A stretch of DNA of 64,000 nucleotides, from contig NZ_JAUTAY010000001.1 in NCBI RefSeq assembly GCF_030818795.1, positions 2,542,001 through 2,606,000 on the forward strand. The letters are read 5' to 3'. Origin of the DNA: Microbacterium sp. SORGH_AS_0862 (GTDB taxonomy: Bacteria > Actinomycetota > Actinomycetes > Actinomycetales > Microbacteriaceae). Within the stretch, counting starts at the first letter, position 1. The number at the start of each line of letters is the position of its first letter. The position numbers and the translations under genes are program-made. Shown piece after piece: positions 1 through 7,452 of the stretch. Under the pieces are notes generated by a model. The model had not been told where the DNA came from, searched no databases, and worked only from the letters and a program-made list of their open reading frames with translations.

Positions 1-381
1 GTAGCGACAAGTCTCATCGAATCCAAGGAGGACCTCGGTCTCGCAGAACGTATGGAACTCTTATCTCTCGTTTCCAACGCGGCACGCAAGATGCTCGAAG
101 GATTCCTGAGCTTCCGCTATCCGCAACACATCGGCAGTTTTCATCATGGCTTACAAGCCGCAATGGCGGATCTTCCCGACGATGCCGTGCGCAATAGAGT
201 GGAGCGCTACATGCACGCCTATTCGCATAACGAAGAGGGCGATATCTCCGCCGCAGTGGATCCAGCCGAAGTTGGCCCAGTTGTGCAATCGCTGTTCGAG
301 TTGATGCGAGTAGTGGACGAGAAACACTTCAATGCGATGTGCGTTGCGCTGGAGATCGATTCCGTGACGTTGCTGTCGTGA
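1..381 (+). CDS. C-terminal end of an AAA ATPase (AAA_13 / RloC-PrrC-like), 5' part outside window
   Basis: The reading frame is open from base 1 to the TGA at 379-381, so only about the last 126 residues are present; the ATG at 52 is internal. The segment FLSFRYP followed by a helical stretch with RYMHAYSHNEEG resembles the C-terminal end of AAA_13-type P-loop ATPases (RloC, PrrC and relatives), where a conserved FRYP-like motif and a YSH motif precede the end of the protein. The Walker motifs lie outside the window, so the family call rests only on this tail. Members are often stress or phage-defence proteins that cleave tRNA or couple to nucleases, but nothing here shows an effector domain. 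The next 600 bases hold only a decayed helix-turn-helix remnant, consistent with an accessory region. Confidence 0.55.
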   Translation, partial: VATSLIESKEDLGLAERMELLSLVSNAARKMLEGFLSFRYPQHIGSFHHGLQAAMADLPDDAVRNRVERYMHAYSHNEEGDISAAVDPAEVGPVVQSLFELMRVVDEKHFNAMCVALEIDSVTLLS

Positions 382-464
382 CATGCATCGATGTGCCCCG
401 GTAGTGACAATTCAACTGCGTCCTACATACTTAAGCTTGCCTTACGGAGAACGCTGGTTCATAG

Positions 465-827
465 TCAGCGGCATCTATGCCGCGCCTCACAGATTCCACC
501 TCCCTTGAACAACGAAACCTTCTCGTAGGCCGCGACCAGAACGCGCTGCTCTGGAGTGACGTGCGCCGGCAACCGAACAAGGCCCCGTCGACGGACTATC
601 TCGTGGAGGGTCGAGGGGTGTACCCTGAGCGCCCTCGCCTGCTCTCGCACGTTCGCACTGCAGCGGTACGCCTCGGCAAAGACCGCGATCGTGGCAGCGT
701 CGAGGCGCTTCGCTTGTCTCAAAGCGACGGGAGCTTCAGGCCTGCGAACTCCGCTGTGAGCAGCCAACTTACGGAGGTGGGCCGCCCTGCCCGAGTATTT
801 CGAGTACCCCTGAACGAGCCCCACCAC
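465..827 (-). pseudogene. Decayed helix-turn-helix remnant (recombinase-type C-terminus?)
   Basis: A 120-codon frame contains a basic segment ending in PVALRQAKRL, then a convincing helix-turn-helix around ANVREQARALRVHPSTLHEI and the start of a second unit at LTPEQ-like VTPEQRVLVAAYEK. After that the similarity stops and the frame ends in an unrelated tail. The open frame also continues upstream of the GTG at 827 without a good start. This architecture resembles the DNA-binding tail of resolvases or serine recombinases, or a small orphan regulator, and looks truncated at its 3' end. No catalytic domain is visible on either strand. Apart from this remnant, the stretch 382-978 shows no gene. 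Confidence 0.35.
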
Positions 828-978
828 ATCCGCACTATTCGAACAAGCGGCCCCAAGATCAAGGTCGCTCGCCGTTGCATCGCGAGCGTCATTCGATTGG
901 CTGGCGCTCGACTCTCATGATCATCGACAGCGTTCCCCAGCCGCGGAGATGTCGATCTCCGCCCCGCCAGGAAGACGC

Positions 979-1548
979 TCAGTCCCGCGCGTGCCACTCC
1001 GTCGCTCCGATCTCCTCCTTCGTCACGTCAGCCAGCGAGACCTGGCGCGCGTCGGCAGAGTTGAGCTGCACGATCCAGTCGGGGCAAGGGACGTCGCGGA
1101 TCCGCGCGACCGCGGCAACGGCGTCAACCCGAAGCGTGCCGCAGCCGAACTGGACTGTCGATTCGCTGTACAAGCCAGCATTCACCTGCGAGATCGCTGG
1201 AACGAAGATGTCGACGGACGTCGCATCCAAGCTGGTGGAGAAACCGTAGATCGTCGACGCGCGCCGCTCGTGCTCGGCCGTGAGTTGCTCCTCCGGTGTC
1301 AGGAACACGTGCGCAGCGAGCGGCAGGAGGTCAGTTCTTGTGACGACACCGTACTCTGCCGAGAGCGCTGCATCCATCAGACCTTGAGCGATGAAGTCCA
1401 CCCTTACGGCGATGCCTTGTGCGGCGCCCCGCTCCGATGCTCCATAAGGCGTCGAGATCGTGCCGCACGCTGTGAGCAGCAGCGACCCAGCTGCCGCGAT
1501 CATCGCCACAGCGGCGCTACGTCGTACCCGCAGAGATCGGCGTTTCAT
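979..1548 (-). CDS. Predicted lipoprotein of unknown function
   Basis: The 189-residue product begins with a basic n-region (MKRRSLRVRR), a hydrophobic stretch and the lipobox LLLTACG, so it should be exported and lipid-anchored. The remainder is mixed polar sequence with two further cysteines (QFGCGTL and DVPCPDW) that could form a disulfide outside the cell. No recognised domain. The ATG at 1548 is chosen because it overlaps the stop of the upstream gene by four bases (ATGA) and opens directly into the signal peptide; the longer open frame upstream is a shadow of that gene. The pair is probably translationally coupled. Confidence 0.75.
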   Translation of the reverse strand: MKRRSLRVRRSAAVAMIAAAGSLLLTACGTISTPYGASERGAAQGIAVRVDFIAQGLMDAALSAEYGVVTRTDLLPLAAHVFLTPEEQLTAEHERRASTIYGFSTSLDATSVDIFVPAISQVNAGLYSESTVQFGCGTLRVDAVAAVARIRDVPCPDWIVQLNSADARQVSLADVTKEEIGATEWHARD

Positions 1549-1949
1549 GGTCGCTCGCTGCGGTGAGGGACGACCCATGTTCGGAACTCGTCCCAGGCGA
1601 GACTGCGACCGCCGGAGTGGTAACGGAAGAAGAACGCGTATTCCCCGGCGTCGTCCGCATTGCCGTCGTCGCTGATCTGTCGCTGTAGTCCCGCCCACCA
1701 CAACGACTGCACGGTCGTTCGGCGCGGCCAGGACACCCCGTCGATCTCGATCACGGCGAGCAGCCGTCCCGTGCTGTCTTCCAATGTCCAGGCGACGCGG
1801 CCCGCGACAGACGCGAGGTAGAACCCGTCGACGGCACGGACGATCACTTCGCCGAGTGTCGCATCGTCCGGCATCTCCCAGGTCTCGGCGTGGCTCTCGA
1901 CATCGTCTCCCATCGCGACGGAGTCGCGGTCGACGTTGATCCTCAGCAC
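1545..1949 (-). CDS. Hypothetical protein, first gene of a two-gene unit
   Basis: The product has 134 residues, no signal peptide and no transmembrane segment, and is rich in aromatic residues (SLWWAGLQRQ, EYAFFFRYHSGG). It does not match a family I recognise. It immediately precedes and overlaps the lipoprotein gene by four bases, which suggests co-expression and perhaps a shared cell-surface or stress role, but no function can be assigned. The start chosen (MLRINVDRDS) is the first ATG of the frame. Confidence 0.6.
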   Translation of the reverse strand: MLRINVDRDSVAMGDDVESHAETWEMPDDATLGEVIVRAVDGFYLASVAGRVAWTLEDSTGRLLAVIEIDGVSWPRRTTVQSLWWAGLQRQISDDGNADDAGEYAFFFRYHSGGRSLAWDEFRTWVVPHRSERP

Positions 1950-2148
1950 GGGGCCAGGTTAGCGAACCCGTCACCCCGCTGGTCTTGCAGCGCTGCGACG
2001 AGAAAAAGTAAGTGCCAGGCCGCAGAAACGCCTCTCGGCGCAAGGCCGCTCGGAGCGGCAAGTATTGGAGCCCGGGGTTACTGCGGCCCGGCTGTTCCAG
2101 TGTAACCGAGCATGGCCGCTACCTATTCCGCCCGCGTAGGCTCGGGGA

Positions 2149-3033
2149 ATGGCCTGGCGATACGCACTCCTGCTCGCACCCGCCGCATCCGATGACGCGC
2201 GCACCGACTTCACCGGCACGTTCACCCCGATCGATCCGTCGGCGCCGGCGCTCAGCGTGGGCGAGCTCAGCACGCAGCGCGGTGACGGGATCTTCGAGTC
2301 GATCGGAGTCGTCGACGGCCATGCTCAGGAGGTGTCAGCCCACCTCGAGCGGCTCGCGCACTCGGCGCGGCTGTGCGATCTTCCCGTGCCCAACCTCGCA
2401 CAGTGGGGGCAGGCCGTGGCGGCGGCCGCATCCGAGTGCCCGGCGGGGGAGTGCGTCATCAAGCTCATCCTGAGCCGCGGGGTCGAGCACGGCCCGACGC
2501 CGACCGCGTGGGTCACCGTCGCCGAGGCGCCGAACAACACCCGTGCGCGCCGTGACGGCATCCGCGTCGTCCTGCTTGACCGCGGGTACGACAGCGGTGC
2601 CCCGGAGCGTGCGCCGTGGCTCCTGCTCGGCGCGAAGACCCTGTCGTATGCGACCAACATGGCGGCGATCCGCGAGGCCCACCGACGGGATGCGGACGAC
2701 GCCGTCTTCGTCACGAGCGACGGCGTGTTGCTCGAGGGTCCCACCTCCTCCCTCGTGCTGCGCCGAGGCGACCGGTTCGTGACACCCGCGCCGGGCGCCG
2801 GCATCCTGCACGGCACGACGCAGCTCAGCCTGTTCGCGCACCTCGCCGAGTGCGGATTCGAGGTCGACTACGCCACCCTTGGCGTCGACGCGCTGCGCGA
2901 AGCGGATGCGGCCTGGCTCGTCTCCAGCGTGCGCCTCGCCGCCGGCATCACCTCCGTCGACGGCGCGTCGCTGCCGTACGACGCGGCGTTCACCGCCGAG
3001 TTGAACGCGCACCTGCTCTCGTCGCGCGACTGA
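2149..3033 (+). CDS. pabC: Aminodeoxychorismate lyase / class IV PLP aminotransferase
   Basis: A 294-residue fold-type IV PLP enzyme. The N-terminal part contains RGDGIFESIGV, typical of PabC and branched-chain aminotransferases; the Schiff-base lysine is in GAKTLSYATNMAA, and the cofactor-binding Glu and Gly region is EGPTSSLVL followed by PGAGILHGTTQ. PabC releases pyruvate from 4-amino-4-deoxychorismate to give p-aminobenzoate for folate. D-amino-acid or branched-chain aminotransferase activity cannot be excluded, because the subfamilies share these motifs and no pabA/pabB gene lies nearby. It stands alone and is followed by a strong hairpin that separates it from the convergent pst operon. 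Confidence 0.75.
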   Translation: MAWRYALLLAPAASDDARTDFTGTFTPIDPSAPALSVGELSTQRGDGIFESIGVVDGHAQEVSAHLERLAHSARLCDLPVPNLAQWGQAVAAAASECPAGECVIKLILSRGVEHGPTPTAWVTVAEAPNNTRARRDGIRVVLLDRGYDSGAPERAPWLLLGAKTLSYATNMAAIREAHRRDADDAVFVTSDGVLLEGPTSSLVLRRGDRFVTPAPGAGILHGTTQLSLFAHLAECGFEVDYATLGVDALREADAAWLVSSVRLAAGITSVDGASLPYDAAFTAELNAHLLSSRD

Positions 3034-3072
3034 CCGCATCCGGGGCCCGTCGTTCGGCCCCGCCAGCGCGAG

Positions 3073-3162
3073 GCGCCACACTTTTACGCACCCGCGCCAG
3101 TGATTAACTGTGGCGGATGCGGGGAAGTGGCGCATCCGCGCACATGCGACGCAACTTGGGCA
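3073..3162. repeat. 90-bp dispersed intergenic repeat, copy 1
   Basis: This block aligns without gaps to 25554-25643. By hand count about 66 of 90 positions agree, with both ends highly conserved (GCGCCACACTT at the left; GCGACGCAACT and GGGCA at the right) and a variable centre. The left and central parts form an imperfect inverted repeat. Both copies sit between genes. The function is unknown; a small non-autonomous element or a structured RNA or DNA site is possible. Confidence 0.6.
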
Positions 3163-3182
3163 CCCCGAAGACCACCACACGC

Positions 3183-3220
3183 GGAAGGGGCGGCCGCGCC
3201 GAAGCGCGACCGCCCCTTCC
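3183..3220. terminator. Bidirectional hairpin between pabC and pstB
   Basis: Seventeen-base arms with one mismatch (3183-3199 and 3204-3220) surround a CGAA loop between the convergent pabC and pstB genes. There is no long U-tract, as is usual for high-GC actinobacterial terminators. Confidence 0.7.
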
Positions 3221-3233
3221 GGGCGCCGTCGGA

Positions 3234-4013
<780 letters not shown>

Positions 4014-4037
4014 GAAGGGGTTCTTTCTCTCGGGAGA

Positions 4038-5129
4038 TCAGCGGCCGGTCTTCGGCGCGAAGACCTTCGCGACGATCCGGGCGACGAGGTTGAGGAGCAT
4101 GACGATGAGGATCAGCGTGAGCGCTGCGGCCCAGGCGCGATCCCAGTACGCCTCGGGCGGGATGCCCTGGTTCGCGTACTGCGTGTAGACGAAGACCGGC
4201 AGCGTCTGCATGCGGCCGTCGAACAGGTTGTAGTTGAGCGAGTCGGTGAAGCCGGCCGTGATCAGCAGCGGCGCGGTCTCGCCGATGACGCGGGAGATCG
4301 AGAGCATGACACCCGTCGTGATACCCGCGATCGCGGTCGGCAGCACGACCTTCACGATCGTGAGCCACTTGGGGACGCCGAGCGCATACGACGCCTCGCG
4401 CAGCTCGTTCGGCACGAGCCGCAGCATCTCTTCGCTCGAGCGCACGACGACCGGGATCATCAGCACGGCGAGGGCCACGGCGCCCATGATGCCCATCCGG
4501 ATGCCGGGCCCGAAGAACAGCGCGAACAGCGCATAGGCGAACAGACCCGCCACGATCGAGGGGATGCCGGTCATGACGTCGACGAGGAAGGTGATCGCCT
4601 GGGCGAGTCGGCCACGACCGTACTCGACGAGGTAGATCGAGGTGAGCAGTCCGATCGGGATAGAGATGATCGCCGCGGCGAGCGTGATGAGCACCGTTCC
4701 CCAGACGGCGTGGACGACCCCGCCGCCCTCACCGACGACGTTGCGCATCGAGGAGGAGAAGAACGTCGCATCGAAGCGGGCCACACCGTTGGCGATGACG
4801 GTGAACGCGACGGAGACGAGCGGCACCATGGCGATGAGGAACGCGCTCGTGACGATGCCGGTGACCAGGCGGTCGACGGCCTTGCGGCTGCCCTCGACGA
4901 TCGTGGAGATGACCGTGATGAGCGCGAGATAGACGAGTGCTGCCGACACGAGCCAGCCCGCCACGTTCACGCCCTCGCCGGTCGCGGTTCCGAGGATGGC
5001 GAAGACGGCGAACATCGCGGCGAGCGATGCGCCCAGCAACACCCAGGGGAACCATCCGGCCAGGCGGCCTGCGCGCAGCTGTGCGCCGGATGCGGTGCGC
5101 GCGGGTGCAGCGGATTCGGTGATCGTCAT
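4038..5129 (-). CDS. pstA: Phosphate ABC transporter permease PstA
   Basis: A 363-residue inner-membrane permease with several transmembrane segments. The N-terminal extension with two helices precedes the BPD_transp_1 domain, whose EAA-type coupling loop reads ELREASYALGVPKWLTIVKVVLP. The family carries phosphate across the membrane together with PstC. The start ATG at 5129 lies one base downstream of the pstC stop, indicating tight coupling. Conserved FFSSSMRNV and RVIGETAPLLITAG motifs are typical of PstA. Confidence 0.93.
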   Translation of the reverse strand: MTITESAAPARTASGAQLRAGRLAGWFPWVLLGASLAAMFAVFAILGTATGEGVNVAGWLVSAALVYLALITVISTIVEGSRKAVDRLVTGIVTSAFLIAMVPLVSVAFTVIANGVARFDATFFSSSMRNVVGEGGGVVHAVWGTVLITLAAAIISIPIGLLTSIYLVEYGRGRLAQAITFLVDVMTGIPSIVAGLFAYALFALFFGPGIRMGIMGAVALAVLMIPVVVRSSEEMLRLVPNELREASYALGVPKWLTIVKVVLPTAIAGITTGVMLSISRVIGETAPLLITAGFTDSLNYNLFDGRMQTLPVFVYTQYANQGIPPEAYWDRAWAAALTLILIVMLLNLVARIVAKVFAPKTGR

Positions 5130-5130
5130 G

Positions 5131-5985
5131 TCAGTTCGCCCCCGAGAATTCCTTGCGGCGGCTGACGATCCAGCGCGCGATGGCGTTGACCACGAAGGTC
5201 ACGATGAACAGGATGAGGCCGGTTGCGATGAGCACGTTGATGTTCGTGCCGTAGGCCTCGGGGAAGGTCAGCGCGATGTTCGCGGCGATCGTCGAGGGGT
5301 TCTGAGAGGTGAACAGCTGCCAGGTGACGGCGCCCGTGGTCGAGAGCACCATGGCCACGGCCATGGTCTCGCCCAGAGCACGGCCGAGGCCGAGCATGGC
5401 ACCCGACACGATCCCGGAGCGACCGAAGGGCAGCACAGCCATCCGGATCATCTCCCAGCGGGTCGCGCCGAGGGCGAGCGCGGCTTCTTCGTGCAGCTTC
5501 GGCGTCTGCAGGAACACTTCGCGGCAGATCGCCGTGATGATCGGCACCACCATGACGGCGAGCACGATGCCGGCGGTGAAGATGGTGCGCCCCGTGGCCG
5601 AGACGTCGCCGGAGAAGAGCGGGAACCACCCGGCGTTCTCGCTGAGCCACGAGTAGACCGGCTGCACGGCGGGGGCGAGCACGAGGATGCCCCACAGGCC
5701 GAAGACGACGGAAGGCACCGCGGCCAGCAGGTCGACGATGTAGCCGAGACCCTGCGCGAGACGGCGCGGTGCGTAGTGGGTGATGAAGAGGGCGACGCCC
5801 AGCGACAGCGGGACGGCCATCAGCAGGGCGAGGAATGCGGCCCAGACCGTGCCGAACAGCAGCGGTGCGACATACGCCCAGAAGTTGGAGGAGAGGAGGG
5901 ATGCCTGGGAGGCGTCTGCTCCGAGAGCCGGGATCGACTGGATGATGAGGAAGATCGCCACGGCGGCGAGCGTCACCAGGATCAT
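5131..5985 (-). CDS. pstC: Phosphate ABC transporter permease PstC, N-terminus disrupted by a frameshift
   Basis: The 284 residues from the ATG at 5985 cover the PstC permease: first membrane helix from residue 1 (MILVTLAAVAIFLIIQ), later membrane helices, the coupling loop EEAALALGATRWEMIRMAVLP and the LGRALGETMAVAMV motif. The expected cytoplasmic leader, beginning at an ATG at 6079 and ending KRRPGDIWF, is in a different frame. It rejoins the permease frame if one base is removed from the AAA run at 6014-6016, which would give IWFSGSALAAGSM. As written, the gene either starts at 5985, where no good ribosome-binding site is seen, or is impaired. A sequencing indel is equally possible. The other Pst components are intact. 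Confidence 0.85.
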   Translation of the reverse strand: MILVTLAAVAIFLIIQSIPALGADASQASLLSSNFWAYVAPLLFGTVWAAFLALLMAVPLSLGVALFITHYAPRRLAQGLGYIVDLLAAVPSVVFGLWGILVLAPAVQPVYSWLSENAGWFPLFSGDVSATGRTIFTAGIVLAVMVVPIITAICREVFLQTPKLHEEAALALGATRWEMIRMAVLPFGRSGIVSGAMLGLGRALGETMAVAMVLSTTGAVTWQLFTSQNPSTIAANIALTFPEAYGTNINVLIATGLILFIVTFVVNAIARWIVSRRKEFSGAN

Positions 5986-6115
5986 GCTGCCGGCGGCCAG
6001 AGCGGAGCCGGAGAAACCAGATGTCTCCCGGGCGCCGTTTGGCAGCGGGGCGGGTGGGTCCCGCGGCGGTGGCTGTCATCTATCGCTTTCTCGTCGTGTT
6101 CGGGTCAGGACGGGC

Positions 6116-6151
6116 CAGAGCGGCCCCGGGGATGAACCCGGGGCCGCTCTG
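6116..6151 (-). terminator. Strong hairpin between pstS and pstC
   Basis: Perfect 15-base arms (6116-6130 and 6137-6151) with a six-base loop lie directly after the pstS stop. Placed inside the operon, the hairpin probably terminates part of the transcripts or protects the pstS mRNA 3' end, giving the excess of binding protein over permease usual in ABC operons. Confidence 0.75.
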
Positions 6152-6157
6152 TGCGTG

Positions 6158-7285
6158 TCAGGAGATGGCGTCGATGGCCGTCTGAGCGCGCTCGCGCAGC
6201 GTGTCGGAGATGGGGGCGCTGCCGGCGTTCTTGGCGGCGGCCTCCTGGCCCTCCTCGCTGATCGCCGTCGTGAAGAAGCCCTGGACGAGCTTCGCCGCAG
6301 CGGCGTCGGTGTACTTCTCGCAACCGATCAGGTAGCTGATGAGAACGACGGGGTAGGCGCCGGCCTCGGTCGTGGTGCGGTCGATCGTGATGGCGAGGTC
6401 GTTGTCGCCGCGGCCGTCCTCGAACGGCGACGCGTCGACGGCCGTGGCCGCACCCTCAGCGGAGTGCGCGACGAAGTCGTCGCCCACCTTGACGGCGACC
6501 GACGAGATGCCCGCGGCCTGCGAAGAGTCGGCGTAGCCGATCGTGCCGTTGCCGCCCTTGACGGCGTTCACGACGCCCGAGGTGCCCTGGGCAGCCTCGC
6601 CGCCCGAGATCGGCCACTCCTCGACGGAGCCGTAGGTCCAGCCCGCGGCGTCGGTCTTGGAGAGGTAGTCGGTGAAGTTGCCGGTCGTGCCCGACTTGTC
6701 GGAGCGGTGCACGGGCGTGATCGCCAGGTCGGGCAGCTTCGCGTCCTTGTTGGTCGCGGCGATGGCCGGGTCGTTCCAGTTGGTGATCGTTCCGGCGAAG
6801 ATGCCCGCGATCGTGGCGGGGTCGAGGTTGAGCTCCTTGACGCCCTCGACGTTGAAGATGATCGCGATCGGCGACACGTAGGCCGGGATCTCAACGAGGC
6901 CCGAGTCGGGCGCGCAGGCGCTGAACGGGCCGGCGGTGATCTCGTCCTTCTTGAAGGCGCGGTCGGATCCGGCGAACTGCACGGCGCCCGACTGGAACGA
7001 CTCGCGGCCGGTGCCCGAACCCTGCGGGTCGTAGTTGACGGTCAGGTCGGCGTTGGCCGTCTGCAGCAGCTGCGTCCAGGACTGGATGGCGACCTGCTGC
7101 GACGTGGCGCCGGAGCCGTTCAGGGTGCCGGAGAGGCCGGTGGGCAGCGACGACTCGGAGCCGGCGGAGGTCTCGGTGCCGGCGGGCGCCTCGTTCGCGG
7201 CGCAGCCGGCGAGCGCGAGTGCCGCGATGGCGGCGATGGCGCCCACCTGGGCGATGCGGGTGATCTTCACTGTGAAATCCTTCAC
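6158..7285 (-). CDS. pstS: Phosphate-binding lipoprotein PstS
   Basis: A 375-residue periplasmic-type solute-binding protein anchored by a lipobox (LALAGC, lipidated Cys28). It carries PstS landmarks: LNGSGATSQQVAIQSW, a phosphate-contacting region near YDPQGSGTGRESF, and HRSDKSGTTGNFTDYL. It captures inorganic phosphate outside the membrane and hands it to PstC/PstA. It is the first gene of the operon. A PHO box lies about 77 bases upstream of the ATG, so induction by phosphate limitation is expected. The length and motifs are normal. Confidence 0.95.
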   Translation of the reverse strand: MKDFTVKITRIAQVGAIAAIAALALAGCAANEAPAGTETSAGSESSLPTGLSGTLNGSGATSQQVAIQSWTQLLQTANADLTVNYDPQGSGTGRESFQSGAVQFAGSDRAFKKDEITAGPFSACAPDSGLVEIPAYVSPIAIIFNVEGVKELNLDPATIAGIFAGTITNWNDPAIAATNKDAKLPDLAITPVHRSDKSGTTGNFTDYLSKTDAAGWTYGSVEEWPISGGEAAQGTSGVVNAVKGGNGTIGYADSSQAAGISSVAVKVGDDFVAHSAEGAATAVDASPFEDGRGDNDLAITIDRTTTEAGAYPVVLISYLIGCEKYTDAAAAKLVQGFFTTAISEEGQEAAAKNAGSAPISDTLRERAQTAIDAIS

Positions 7286-7361
7286 GTGTCAGGGTTTACG
7301 GGCCCGGTGCAGGGCTCGCCGAAGACGCTAAGCAGGCGCGTTTACCAGCGTCCGCTGTGCG

Positions 7362-7379
7362 GGTGAACGGAAGGTGAAC
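7362..7379 (-). promoter_or_regulatory. PHO box upstream of pstS
   Basis: Read on the minus strand the site is GTTCACCTTCCGTTCACC: two identical GTTCACC units at 11-base spacing. This is the direct-repeat PHO-box architecture bound by PhoP-type (RegX3-like) regulators in actinobacteria. It sits about 77 bases before the pstS start. A senX3-regX3 pair is present further along this window. Confidence 0.85.
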
Positions 7380-7424
7380 GAAGCGAGGCGGATGCGGTCG
7401 CGCGGGTGCGTGGCGACACCATCC

Positions 7425-7431
7425 GTTCACC
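7425..7431 (+). promoter_or_regulatory. Single PHO-box unit before the Pls-like synthetase gene
   Basis: GTTCACC stands on the plus strand 22 bases before the ATG of the synthetase gene. Only one unit is clear; the following 11-base register (CTCCCTA) is a poor second unit. Together with the pstS box on the opposite strand it may make a shared divergent control region. Confidence 0.4.
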
Positions 7432-7452
7432 CGCGCTCCCTACTTTCGGCGC

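Noticed and set aside
5780..7366. 528-codon plus-strand frame across pstC and pstS
   Set aside because: Antisense shadow of two clear phosphate-transport genes; no motif.
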